Below are positions 25,119 to 34,509 of a DNA stretch of 64,000 nt, in pieces. Under the pieces are notes generated by a model. That model saw only the letters and a program-made list of their open reading frames with translations. It did no database searches and was not told the DNA's origin. The stretch is taken from positions 124,001 through 188,000 of the forward strand of contig OZ253960.1 in NCBI GenBank assembly GCA_965267435.1. The letters run 5' to 3'. Position numbers and translations under genes: made by a program. How positions within the stretch are numbered: position 1 is the first letter of the stretch; every line of letters starts with the position of its first letter. This stretch comes from JAWPMT01 sp965267435 (lineage in GTDB: Bacteria; Bacteroidota; Bacteroidia; Cytophagales; Cyclobacteriaceae).

Positions 25119-26831
25119 TTAGGGTTTTGTCTTCAGCTGCAAGATTACATAATCCAATGCAGGAACTGGTACTACAAGGGCCTCCGCACTACTTTGATCG
25201 ACTATGGCCGAGCGGCTCTTCTCTTGCGCTGCCGGATCGGAGACCACCACGGTTGACTCGACGAGTCCCGTCTTTTGCCAGGCGTCTTCCGGGATTTTGA
25301 TCGCAGCAGAGTGCTCCTCCTCATCAAAATTCACCACAATCAGCAGCACTTCATTGTCGAGGTGTCTCAGGAAGGCGAATATCCGACTGCCGTAACCTGT
25401 GTAAGTCTGGTTCCGATTGTAGAAGTGCAGATCGTAAAAGCCCCCAGTCCTGAGTGCGGGCATATCATTGCAGGCCCGAAGGATGGCGACGTATCGGTTG
25501 CGCAGGGTTTCCTGTTCATCGGACAAAGCGCCGCCATCAAACAGTCCCCCATTCATCCACTGCTGATGCTCAGGAACGTGCCAATAGTCAAAGATGGTCG
25601 TTCGACCGTCATCGCCGCTGAACCCTGAGGCGCCGGAAGCGGGCTCACCGACTTCCTGGCCGAAGTATATCATCACAGGCCCCGTGTGCATAAATGCGGA
25701 CACTGCCATCATGGGAATACCTTTTTGCATGTCTCCGGCAAATTCAGGAGAGGCAATTCGCTGCTCGTCATGATTTTCGAGGAACCGAAGCATATGATCA
25801 CCGATCCCTTCCTGGCTTTGCCAGATCCTGGTAAGGTGGTCGGTAGTAGAGTGCCTTTGAATGATCTGCTTCAGGGTATCATACAGCTCTACTTTGTCAT
25901 AGAGGTAATCAAATCCCCCTACAAAGATGTAGCTCCGGTAGTTGGCAGGATTGTAGATCTCCGCTGTAAATGTAACTGCCGGGTATTGTCGTTTGATCTC
26001 ACGGATCACCCATTTCCAGAATTCTACCGGAACCATCTCGGCCATATCGCAGCGAAAGCCATCCACTCCTTTTGACGCCCAATACAGGAGGATGTCCCTC
26101 ATCTTCAACCACGTGTTTGGGATAGGGTCAAAATGCTTTTCGCCGCTGGTATAGTCTACCCCATAATTGAGCTTGATCGTCTCAAACCAGTCATTGATAC
26201 CTGGCGTAGAAGAGAAAACATCATTGCCGGTGACCTTGGCCGGGACCTCTTCAAAGTGTCCATCCTTCGTCGGGAAGTCGTAAGGACCCAGCGAGTTGTA
26301 GTCCGATGGGACCCGAAAGGGCTCCCCAGGCAGATAGTAGAAATTGTTGTCCCTTGAAAACCGTACGCTCTTGTCGTCGTCAGCCCCCAAGTCCCTGATC
26401 CCTTCGGGTCTGGCATCGGAGCGGTATTCACGCGCGACATGATTAGGCACGAAGTCCAGGAGCAGTTTCAACCCTGCATCATGCGTTCTGTTGATCAATT
26501 GCTCGAATTCCTGCATGCGATCTGGCACGGATGTCGCCAGATCCAGGTTGACGTCATAGTAGTCTGTGATAGCATAGGGAGAGCCGGCTCGCCCCTTGAC
26601 CACATCGGCGTCGTTCAAAGGGATGCCGTGGGCCGTATAGTCCGTCAATACTGCATGCTCAATGACACCGGTGTACCAGATGTGGGTGAATCCCATTTGG
26701 CGTATTTCACGGAGCGCCCGTTCGGTGAAATCATTCAATTTCCCTACACCGTTTTGTTGCAATGTGCCCCATGGTTCAGCCACTGTTGTTTTGTTGCCAA
26801 ACAACCGTGTCATTACCTGATAGAGCACCAT
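25119..26831 (-). CDS. Cytoplasmic alpha-amylase family glycoside hydrolase (GH13)
   Basis: This 570-residue protein has a TIM barrel with the GH13 conserved regions: LLLDFVPNHVAR (region I), VDGFRCDMAEMVP with the nucleophile Asp (II), VTFTAEIYN with the acid/base Glu (III) and FLENHDEQR with the third Asp (IV). A C-terminal beta domain follows. No signal peptide is seen, so it should act on imported or stored alpha-glucan. The ATG at 26831 is used; a GTG at 26849 would add six residues. Genes for GH31 and GH77 enzymes lie nearby, supporting a maltodextrin role. Confidence 0.92.
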   Translation of the reverse strand: MVLYQVMTRLFGNKTTVAEPWGTLQQNGVGKLNDFTERALREIRQMGFTHIWYTGVIEHAVLTDYTAHGIPLNDADVVKGRAGSPYAITDYYDVNLDLATSVPDRMQEFEQLINRTHDAGLKLLLDFVPNHVAREYRSDARPEGIRDLGADDDKSVRFSRDNNFYYLPGEPFRVPSDYNSLGPYDFPTKDGHFEEVPAKVTGNDVFSSTPGINDWFETIKLNYGVDYTSGEKHFDPIPNTWLKMRDILLYWASKGVDGFRCDMAEMVPVEFWKWVIREIKRQYPAVTFTAEIYNPANYRSYIFVGGFDYLYDKVELYDTLKQIIQRHSTTDHLTRIWQSQEGIGDHMLRFLENHDEQRIASPEFAGDMQKGIPMMAVSAFMHTGPVMIYFGQEVGEPASGASGFSGDDGRTTIFDYWHVPEHQQWMNGGLFDGGALSDEQETLRNRYVAILRACNDMPALRTGGFYDLHFYNRNQTYTGYGSRIFAFLRHLDNEVLLIVVNFDEEEHSAAIKIPEDAWQKTGLVESTVVVSDPAAQEKSRSAIVDQSSAEALVVPVPALDYVILQLKTKP

Positions 26832-26904
26832 TCTTTCGCTGGATCGCACTACTATTCTTTAGCTAATTCTTTTCAAAAATCATCTCCCCCCGTGAAGTAT
26901 GGTC

Positions 26905-26936
26905 AAAAAAAAAGCCCTTTCAAGAATTGAAAGGGC
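26905..26936 (-). terminator. Strong terminator after the aldolase gene
   Basis: GCCCTTTCA and TGAAAGGGC pair over nine bases with a five-base loop, followed on the minus strand by nine T residues. It separates fbaA from the GH13 gene downstream. Confidence 0.95.
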
Positions 26937-27009
26937 CAAGTGATTATAAGTGTTTATTCATTGGGGGTTTCGCACTCGCGCGTTCGGGACAAATGTAACC
27001 AACAATTCG

Positions 27010-28074
27010 CTAAGCATTGGTATTTACATTGTTCAAATCTTCGAAGGCTTTCGTCAATCTTTCCACAAAACTCTTTTCTCCCTCGCGCAGCCATTTCCTG
27101 GGATCGTAATACTTTTTGTTGGGCGAATCAGGGCCGTCAGGACTACCGATTTGCCCCTGCAGATACGCCTCATTGGCCTTGTAGTATTTCATAACGCCTT
27201 CCCACGTCGCCCATTGCATATCAGTGTCGATATTCATCTTGATGGCGCCATAGGAGATCGCTTCTCTTATTTCTTCGGTAGTGGATCCAGAGCCTCCATG
27301 GAAGACGAAGTTCACAGGATTATGACCCGTACCAAACTTCTCCTGAATGTAATCCTGTGAGTTTCTCAGGATGATAGGCGAGAGCTTTACGTTACCGGGC
27401 TTATACACCCCGTGGACATTGCCAAAGGCTGCCGCAACTGTGAAATTGTCTCCGATCTTTTTTAGGTGTTCGTAAGAGTAAGCGACTTCCTCAGGCTGGG
27501 TGTACAGTTTGGAACTGTCTACGTCTGTGTTGTCGACGCCATCCTCTTCACCACCAGTGACGCCAAGCTCGATCTCGAGAGTGATACCGATCTTGTGCAT
27601 ACGCTCAAAGTATTTCGCGGAGATCTCGATGTTTTCTTCAAGTGGCTCCTCGGACAGATCCAGCATGTGAGAGCTGTAGAGGGCCTTACCCGTCTGCTCA
27701 AAATGTCTTTCGTTGGCCTCTACCATACCATCCATCCATGGCAACAACTTCTTGGCGCAATGGTCCGTGTGAAGGATCACTGTCACACCATACATCTCGG
27801 CCAGCTCGTGGACAATGCGAGCGCAAACCACAGCTCCAGCGACAGCAGCCTGCTGATTGTCATTAGAGAGTCCTTTTCCAGCCATGAAAACTGCTCCTCC
27901 GTTCGACGCCTGGATGATCACTGGGGAGTTCACCGCCTTTGCAGTTTCCAGCACCGCGTTGATGGAATTGGTGCCTACAACATTGACAGCAGGCAGAGCG
28001 AAATTTTGCTCATTCGCGTAGTTCAAAAGGTCTGTGACTTCTTGTCCTGCAAGTACTCCTGGTCTGAATTTCAT
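27010..28074 (-). CDS. fbaA: Class II fructose-bisphosphate aldolase
   Basis: This 354-residue zinc aldolase interconverts fructose 1,6-bisphosphate with dihydroxyacetone phosphate and glyceraldehyde 3-phosphate in glycolysis and gluconeogenesis. Visible motifs are VILHTDHCAKK with zinc and catalytic residues, EIELGVTGGEEDGVD, AAAFGNVHGVYKPGNV with a zinc histidine, FVFHGGSGS and KMNIDTDMQWA, which bind phosphate. The length and the insertions fit the long class IIA form, as in E. coli FbaA. It is flanked by a -7 box upstream and a strong terminator downstream, so it is a single-gene unit. Confidence 0.97.
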   Translation of the reverse strand: MKFRPGVLAGQEVTDLLNYANEQNFALPAVNVVGTNSINAVLETAKAVNSPVIIQASNGGAVFMAGKGLSNDNQQAAVAGAVVCARIVHELAEMYGVTVILHTDHCAKKLLPWMDGMVEANERHFEQTGKALYSSHMLDLSEEPLEENIEISAKYFERMHKIGITLEIELGVTGGEEDGVDNTDVDSSKLYTQPEEVAYSYEHLKKIGDNFTVAAAFGNVHGVYKPGNVKLSPIILRNSQDYIQEKFGTGHNPVNFVFHGGSGSTTEEIREAISYGAIKMNIDTDMQWATWEGVMKYYKANEAYLQGQIGSPDGPDSPNKKYYDPRKWLREGEKSFVERLTKAFEDLNNVNTNA

Positions 28075-28111
28075 ATCTGAGGAATTATGTAAGGTTTCTT
28101 GTTTTCAGCCG

Positions 28112-28119
28112 CAAATATA
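28112..28119 (-). promoter_or_regulatory. Putative -7 box (TATATTTG) for fbaA
   Basis: TATATTTG on the minus strand is a perfect TAnnTTTG match 37 bases before the ATG, predicting a leader of about 30 bases. No TTTG is seen at -33. Confidence 0.5.
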
Positions 28120-28219
28120 AGCGGTATATGCAGACTCAGATGATATCATTGAAACTCCTCTGAAACATGCTGATTTACTCAAATTACCTATTTTTCAACG
28201 GCTATTTCAGTGTAAGAAT

Positions 28220-30619
28220 ATGGGGCATATATATGAATCCGTCACGGGAGCGAAAACAATCGTTTGTACCGAATCATCTGTGCGTGGAGAGCTGGGTACT
28301 GGTCACTTTCAGGTGACCATCTATCGACCGGATATTTTTCGAATTCACGTGTCAAGGGAAAAAGAATTTGACAATTTTTCGTACGCAGTAGTCGAAGGTC
28401 CCCAAACGACGCCTGCCACCATCGAGGAGACGTCAGAACGCGTGACGGTGCGTACTGACAAGGCGCAGCTGATCATCGATAAGGATCCCGTTCGCTTTAG
28501 CTTACAGAACCTTGCCGGGGAGGTGCTCGTGGAAGACGATCCCGGACTGGGAACCGCTTTTGATGGCGACCACTCCACGGTCTACAAGACCTTGCAGGAG
28601 GGAGAGCGATTCCTGGGGCTTGGAGAGAAGTCTCGGAACCTCGACAAGCGACGTGAGGGATTTACCAACTGGAATACCGATGCGTTTGGATACCATTCGG
28701 GATCTGACCCGCTGTATAGTACGATCCCTTTCTATATCGGTGTCCACTCTCGAAGGGTCTACGGCCTCTTCATGGACAACTCTTACAAATCACACTTCAA
28801 CTTTGGCGCGTCCAATCATCGATTCTCGTCCGTCACTGTTGAGGGTGGTGATGTCAATTATTACCTGTTCGCCGGCGAAAACATTGCTGAAATTGTCGAG
28901 GGTTACACGTGGCTGACGGGTCGCATGGAGTTGCCGCCGAAGTGGGGCCTGGGGTACCAGCAGTGCCGGTATAGCTATTACCCCGATTATGAAGTCAGCA
29001 CGGTGGCAAAGACTTTTCGTGACAAGAAGATCCCCTGCGATGTGCTGTATCATGACATTCACTACATGAAGGACTACAAGCTTTTCACGTGGGACTATGA
29101 CCGATTTCCAGATCCGAAGGCGCTGATCAATGAAGTGAAAGGGCAGGGCTTCCACGTAGCCGTGATCATCGATCCCGGTGTAAAGATTGAGGAAGGGTAC
29201 GACACCTACCACGACGGACTCAAAGAGGACGTTTTCGTGAAGTACTCCGATGGGGAGCCCTATAGCGCCGACGTCTGGCCTGGAACCTGCAATTTTCCGG
29301 ATTTTACATCGGAACGCGTTCGCAAGTGGTGGGGACCCAAGTTTGGCGAACTAGTCGAGCAAGGTGTGGATGGCTTTTGGAATGACATGAACGAAATCGC
29401 CTCTTGGGGAAATTTCATGCCCAACAATTTGGAGTTTGAGTATGAAGGGAACAAGACCAATTCCAGGCAGGCACGCAACGTCTATGGCACGCAGATGGCT
29501 CGAGCCACCAAAGAAGGGGTAGACAATCTACGCGATAACGAGCGGTCCTTTATCATAACAAGGGCTGCCTTCGCCGGCTTTCAGCGGTATGGCATTCTAT
29601 GGACTGGCGACAATGTCTCTTCCAACGAATCGATGATGCTAGGAGCGCGTATGGTGGCCGGATTGGGTCTTTCAGGCATCGCCTTTTGTGGCAATGATGT
29701 CGGTGGGTTCGCAGGTCGTACTGAAGTGGCACTCTTTGCCCGGTGGTTGACGATCGCCGTCTTCCAGCCATTCCTCCGCACGCATACTTTCGTCAACACT
29801 GCGGATGCGGAACCATGGTCTTTTGGTGAGGAAGTGGAGGAGATCTCCCGCAATTACATCAACCTTAGGTACCGACTCCTTCCTTACGTCTACAGCTGTT
29901 TCCTTCAAGCCAGTCAGACAGGCATGCCCGTCAGTCGCAGTTTGGCGCTGGACTATACACATGATGACTTGATTTATGACACACGTTTCCAAAATCAATT
30001 CCTCTTTGGTCCATCGGTACTGATTGCGCCCGTAGAGAGCGACAAGGAGATCACCAAGGTCTACCTACCGGAAGGGGATTGGTATGACTTTCACAGTGGA
30101 CAGAAGTATGCGGGGCAACAGATTGTTTATGCCGATTGTCCGGTGTCACGACTTCCGATTTTCGTGAAGGCCGGTGTCATGCTGCCGATGCAACCACTCG
30201 TACAATTCGCCGGAGAGACTCATGATGGGACCCTGACGGTGCATTTATATCAGGGAGGGGAAGGGGATTCCTTCCAACTCTATGAAGACGACGGTCATTC
30301 CCTTAGCTACAGGGATGGTCAGTCAACTTCCAGAACGATCACCTTCGATGGAGACAGTCGTATGACTATTAGTGCATCGGAAGGTCCTTTCGAGACAGCA
30401 TTCAAAGCAGTTGAAGTGATCTATCATGGATTTGACACATTGGCTGGTGCGGAGGCTGATGGCCAGAAGGTCGACATGGAAGAGGTCGATAATTTTAGCC
30501 ACTTCGAGCCGATCTCGCACTTCGATGCCTACGCCAGTGAGGGGCAGATCGAGGCCTATCAGGTGCAGCGTGTGCGATTTGCGTTAAGTTCGCGGAAGAT
30601 CGAAATCAATTGGAAATAA
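28220..30619 (+). CDS. Alpha-glucosidase family glycoside hydrolase (GH31)
   Basis: The 799-residue protein has the GH31 architecture: an N-terminal beta-sandwich (ending near RFLGLGEKSRNLDKR), a TIM barrel opening with PPKWGLGYQQCRYSYY, and C-terminal beta domains. The nucleophile is the Asp in GFWNDMNE, and the acid/base is likely in ILWTGDNVSS. GDWYDFHSGQ and the later strands fit the proximal C domain. It lacks a signal peptide, so it likely releases glucose from imported oligosaccharides in the cytoplasm. It is followed after 28 bases by the GH77 gene on the same strand. Confidence 0.94.
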   Translation: MGHIYESVTGAKTIVCTESSVRGELGTGHFQVTIYRPDIFRIHVSREKEFDNFSYAVVEGPQTTPATIEETSERVTVRTDKAQLIIDKDPVRFSLQNLAGEVLVEDDPGLGTAFDGDHSTVYKTLQEGERFLGLGEKSRNLDKRREGFTNWNTDAFGYHSGSDPLYSTIPFYIGVHSRRVYGLFMDNSYKSHFNFGASNHRFSSVTVEGGDVNYYLFAGENIAEIVEGYTWLTGRMELPPKWGLGYQQCRYSYYPDYEVSTVAKTFRDKKIPCDVLYHDIHYMKDYKLFTWDYDRFPDPKALINEVKGQGFHVAVIIDPGVKIEEGYDTYHDGLKEDVFVKYSDGEPYSADVWPGTCNFPDFTSERVRKWWGPKFGELVEQGVDGFWNDMNEIASWGNFMPNNLEFEYEGNKTNSRQARNVYGTQMARATKEGVDNLRDNERSFIITRAAFAGFQRYGILWTGDNVSSNESMMLGARMVAGLGLSGIAFCGNDVGGFAGRTEVALFARWLTIAVFQPFLRTHTFVNTADAEPWSFGEEVEEISRNYINLRYRLLPYVYSCFLQASQTGMPVSRSLALDYTHDDLIYDTRFQNQFLFGPSVLIAPVESDKEITKVYLPEGDWYDFHSGQKYAGQQIVYADCPVSRLPIFVKAGVMLPMQPLVQFAGETHDGTLTVHLYQGGEGDSFQLYEDDGHSLSYRDGQSTSRTITFDGDSRMTISASEGPFETAFKAVEVIYHGFDTLAGAEADGQKVDMEEVDNFSHFEPISHFDAYASEGQIEAYQVQRVRFALSSRKIEINWK

Positions 30620-30647
30620 TCAGACAACACCCAGAACCAGTGATATC

Positions 30648-33371
30648 GTGAAGATCAAGTTTCAAATAGATTACAGAACACAATGGGGCCAGCTACTATA
30701 TGTATCCGGTTCCATCGATGCCCTCGGTGGAGGCAGTGAAGAAAAAGCAATTCCTATGCATCCCGGTACAGGAGAGCAATGGGAGGCGGAAATCGACTTG
30801 AAAACCCCAGTTGATTTCACCTATCGCTATTTCCTGAAAGATGAGGAGTCCGGGGATACATTTTGGGAATTTGGTGAGGCAAGGAAGTTCAATAACATGG
30901 ACAAACTGGGTTTTGTACGTGTGAAAGACTACTGGAGACCCCACAAGCACCCTGACAATTCGCTGTACACATCACCTTTTCAGAAGGCCTTTTTCAAGAG
31001 AAAAACCAGCTCCTCCAAACCCTCGAAGAAGCAAGCAAATAGTGCCTATGCACGCTTGCAATTGCGTGCGCCACGAATTGGGGCGGACTACGTTTTTGGT
31101 ATTTTGGGGGGCATTGATGCACTTGGCAACTGGGATGAGTCGAAGGTGCTACTGATGAGTGACGAGCAGTATCCCATATGGCGTGCCGACATACCCATGG
31201 GAGAGGATGTGGCGCCATTCGAGTACAAGTTTGTGATCTACAGTCTCAAGCAGAAAAAGGTAGTCACGTGGGAAGCGCGTGACAACAGGTATTTTCCCGC
31301 ATTCGACATCTCCAGCGACAAGACGCTCTGTCTGACGGAGGAATTCTTCAGCTATCCGGTGGGCGATTGGAAGGCGGCAGGAGTCGCTATCCCTGTGTTC
31401 TCCCTGAGGTCTGAAAAAGGTGCAGGCGTTGGAGAGTTTCTGGATATCAACAGGCTTACGGACTGGGCGGTGAAGGTTGGCATGAAAGTCATTCAGGTCC
31501 TCCCTGTCAACGACACCGTCGCGACACACACCTGGGTAGATTCGTATCCTTATGCCGCGATCTCTGTGAATGCACTGCACCCCATCTATGCCAATATGGG
31601 GGCCATTGGCGCGCTCAAAAAGAAGGATGAGCAAAAGAGGATACTCAAAGAAGCCAAGCGACTCAATGCGCTGCCAGAGGTGGACTACGAGGGGGTCATG
31701 AAGCTGAAGTCCGATTTCTTTGCCTTGAGCTTCCAGGAGAACAAGGCTACTTTCCTGGCCAACAAAGATTTCAAAAGCTTCTTCAAGCAAAACGAATCGT
31801 GGTTGAAGCCGTACGCGGCCTTCTCCTATCTGCGGGATAAGCATCAGACCGTAGACTTCTCCCAATGGGGTAAGTACGCTGATATTACATCGGCGAAGTT
31901 GAAGCAACTGTGTGCCGAGAACTCGGGGCACTTCGATGATATTGCCGTTCACTATTATATACAGTTTCACCTCGATAAGCAGCTGAAGTCAGCGTCTGAA
32001 TACGCTCGCCAACATGGCGTGGTGCTTAAAGGGGATATCCCAATTGGTATTTATCGGTACTCAGTGGACGCATGGCTGGAGCCGGAGCTCTACAATATGG
32101 CATGCCAGGCTGGAGCGCCGCCAGATGACTTCTCGATCTCGGGTCAAAACTGGGGATTTCCCACCTACAATTGGGATGCCATGGCCAAAGATGGATTTAA
32201 GTGGTGGAAGCAGCGGCTTGTAAAGATGTCGGAGTACTTTGATGTGTTTCGAATCGATCACATTCTGGGATTTTTCCGCATCTGGGAGATTCCGTGGGAG
32301 CATGTCGAGGGGATCATGGGCAGATTCAATCCATCGATTCCAATAAACCTTCAGGAGTTTGCTCACTGGGGGATTGGTTTTGACCGTCAGCGACTTACTC
32401 AGCCATACATTCGCACCCACATGGTTTACGAGATCTTTGGATCTCACGCCCGCAAGGTATTCGATGAATACCTCGACGAATATACGGAGGGTTGCTACCG
32501 CCTCAAGGATCACGTGAGCACACAACGAAAGGTGAAGGAGCATTTTGATGGGGAGATGCAGTCACACCCGGAAGGCGCAGATTTTTTCGACTGGATGAAA
32601 ATCAGCCTCAACAGGCTGTTGGCCGAAGTGTTGTTTTTGGAGGCACCGCTGAGCGATGGGGGTGCATGGAATCCGAGGATTGCGCTACACAGTACCTATT
32701 CCTACAAGGAGCTGGATGCCTATACTCAGCAGCGGATCGACGAACTGTACATCCACTTCTTTTACAAACGGCACAACGACTTCTGGCGGGACAGCGCCAT
32801 GTCCAAGCTACCAGCCTTGCAGGAGGCTACGGATATGCTGATCTGCGGGGAGGATCTGGGTATGGTGCCGGAGAGCGTTCCGGGGGTGATGACCGATCTG
32901 AGCATCTTGTCCCTCGCGATTCAACGCATGCCGAACGATGATCGTGAGTTCTTGCATCCCGCTGACAATCCCTACTTGAGTGTATGTAGCCCAGGTAGTC
33001 ACGACATGTCGACACTGCGGGAGTGGTGGCAAGAAGATACCGAAACGACCCAGCGCTTCTACAATTCGATCCTCGGTCACTGGGGTGGCGCGCCCTATTT
33101 CTGTGAGCCATGGATCGCAAAAGATATTATCAATCAGCACCTGTATTCACCGAGTATGCTGGCCATATTCCCCATTCAGGACCTTGTGGCGATGGATGGG
33201 TTGCTACGTTGGGACTCACCTGAGGAAGAGCGCATCAATGTGCCTGCCATTTCTCAGCACTACTGGAAGTATCGATTCCATATTTCTATGGAACAGTTGC
33301 TCGAGGAGGAGGACTTCAACAGTATGCTTCGGCAGATGGTCGACCAGGGTGGCCGTCGGGCTGACTACTAG
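30648..33371 (+). CDS. malQ: 4-alpha-glucanotransferase (GH77) with two N-terminal CBM20 starch-binding domains
   Basis: This 907-residue protein begins with two carbohydrate-binding modules (about 1-100 and 130-250; note YVSGSIDALGGG and GILGGIDALGNWDESK). A GH77 barrel follows. Conserved parts are IPVFSLRSEKGAGVGEF, GVVLKGDIPIGIYRYSVD, FRIDHILGFFRIWEIP with the nucleophile Asp, ICGEDLGMVPESVP with the acid/base Glu, and SPGSHDMSTLREWW. The layout matches plant DPE2-type enzymes that move glucosyl units between maltose and glycans. GTG is the start codon. Its neighbours GH31 and GH13 suggest a shared alpha-glucan pathway. Confidence 0.95.
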   Translation: MKIKFQIDYRTQWGQLLYVSGSIDALGGGSEEKAIPMHPGTGEQWEAEIDLKTPVDFTYRYFLKDEESGDTFWEFGEARKFNNMDKLGFVRVKDYWRPHKHPDNSLYTSPFQKAFFKRKTSSSKPSKKQANSAYARLQLRAPRIGADYVFGILGGIDALGNWDESKVLLMSDEQYPIWRADIPMGEDVAPFEYKFVIYSLKQKKVVTWEARDNRYFPAFDISSDKTLCLTEEFFSYPVGDWKAAGVAIPVFSLRSEKGAGVGEFLDINRLTDWAVKVGMKVIQVLPVNDTVATHTWVDSYPYAAISVNALHPIYANMGAIGALKKKDEQKRILKEAKRLNALPEVDYEGVMKLKSDFFALSFQENKATFLANKDFKSFFKQNESWLKPYAAFSYLRDKHQTVDFSQWGKYADITSAKLKQLCAENSGHFDDIAVHYYIQFHLDKQLKSASEYARQHGVVLKGDIPIGIYRYSVDAWLEPELYNMACQAGAPPDDFSISGQNWGFPTYNWDAMAKDGFKWWKQRLVKMSEYFDVFRIDHILGFFRIWEIPWEHVEGIMGRFNPSIPINLQEFAHWGIGFDRQRLTQPYIRTHMVYEIFGSHARKVFDEYLDEYTEGCYRLKDHVSTQRKVKEHFDGEMQSHPEGADFFDWMKISLNRLLAEVLFLEAPLSDGGAWNPRIALHSTYSYKELDAYTQQRIDELYIHFFYKRHNDFWRDSAMSKLPALQEATDMLICGEDLGMVPESVPGVMTDLSILSLAIQRMPNDDREFLHPADNPYLSVCSPGSHDMSTLREWWQEDTETTQRFYNSILGHWGGAPYFCEPWIAKDIINQHLYSPSMLAIFPIQDLVAMDGLLRWDSPEEERINVPAISQHYWKYRFHISMEQLLEEEDFNSMLRQMVDQGGRRADY

Positions 33372-34249
33372 AAGAGTTCGTTGAGCTCAAGCTGCGTGAA
33401 GTCGAGGAAGTTGCGCATGGTCCTCTCTGTGATGCGGCCGTAGGCACCGAAGCGCTCCTGTGATGGCTTTCCATTGCGAATGTAGACAAAGGGGTAGGGA
33501 TAGCCGGCAAACAACGAGTACCTGCCCAGTACAAGGCCCTGTTGGCCTTCAGTGGCGGCTGGGTTGACGCCGTGCAGGATGAATTCAATGCTGAAGAAGG
33601 AGATCGTTTGCGTCTGATACAGTGTAGATAACTGGACGGTAAGCAGAGCGTCCAGACCTAACGACTTAGCCAGCGTCGCCATCTCATCCGCCACGAATCC
33701 ATTCGTACCCTCCTCGATCCAGGTATAGAGAAATGGTTGCTCATTGCCAGATGGCTGGAGTTTCCACTGCTTCATTTGGTCAAGGAATGGATGGCTTAGG
33801 CCATTGATGTTCTCGATCGCCGTCGCGAAGGCGGCATGCTTGGCATCTGAATCCAGGTAGTCCGCAGGAAACACCAACTCGAAAGGGGAGCCCTCGAATG
33901 CCTGAACCAGCCCTTCCATAGCCCGGGGGCCGATATTATGGAAGAAATAGTTCTGTTGGCCTTCCAGGGAATATATGTAAGTGAGATGTGCCTTACGGCG
34001 CATGTAGCTTTTTTCGAAAAGGTAGAGTGATGCCAGGCCGATCCTTTTGGGCGTCAGGTTGCTTCTTGTGACCGTACCGTCTTTGATGGCTGATTTAGGG
34101 ATATTCTGCACGTCGGATTCCATGAAAGCACCATCAAAAAAATCTTTGTCCGATTTGTTGATATAGTCCGTGATGTTTTGCTGTGAGAAGGACGGTAGGG
34201 AGAGCAAGAGAAGAAGGGACAGGCTGGTAAGAAGGCGAGACGCGGTCAT
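33368..34249 (-). CDS. Secreted protein of unknown function
   Basis: The 293-residue protein has a clear signal peptide (about 1-22, ending PSFSQ). The mature part is mixed alpha/beta with no recognised domain. Notable segments are TPKRIGLASLYLFEKSYM, a possible helix AVATAIENINGLSH-like near the middle, and GLDALLTVQLSTLYQTQT, where a beta-strand pattern begins. The last four bases overlap the stop region of the convergent GH77 gene. The family is unknown to me; a cell-surface or periplasmic location is all that can be said. Confidence 0.75.
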   Translation of the reverse strand: MTASRLLTSLSLLLLLSLPSFSQQNITDYINKSDKDFFDGAFMESDVQNIPKSAIKDGTVTRSNLTPKRIGLASLYLFEKSYMRRKAHLTYIYSLEGQQNYFFHNIGPRAMEGLVQAFEGSPFELVFPADYLDSDAKHAAFATAIENINGLSHPFLDQMKQWKLQPSGNEQPFLYTWIEEGTNGFVADEMATLAKSLGLDALLTVQLSTLYQTQTISFFSIEFILHGVNPAATEGQQGLVLGRYSLFAGYPYPFVYIRNGKPSQERFGAYGRITERTMRNFLDFTQLELNELF

Positions 34250-34311
34250 TGATTATTTATTTTGCACATAAGTTAAGGTATTTCTGCGCTTAACGCGAAT
34301 TGGCGAGGGGG

Positions 34312-34376
34312 AATGGGGATTGAGGATTGCTGATTTTGGATTGAGGATTTCAGATTTTTGATCGTGGACCATGGAG
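34312..34376. repeat. Interspersed GATTGAGGATT / CCATGG intergenic repeat
   Basis: GGATTGAGGATT occurs twice in slightly varied form, followed by GGACCATGGA. GATTGAGGATTTC recurs exactly at 36477-36489, and GACCATGGA recurs at 20464-20472. The rest of the spacer 34250-34509 shows no gene. Confidence 0.7.
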
Positions 34377-34509
34377 AACTTTTTGATGGAGATTTCGCGA
34401 TAGGTTGACTCCAGGTAACAAAGCGGGTGATAGGAAGGTGGCATTTCTTGCTTTTCATCACGGGACGACGTAGAATACATGACCCGAATCCTACCATACC
34501 AATGAAAGC

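Noticed and set aside
34253..34480. Minus-strand frame of 75 codons in the spacer before the enolase-superfamily gene
   Set aside because: Its translation is produced by the interspersed repeat (NPKS-type units), a pattern known to yield false genes.
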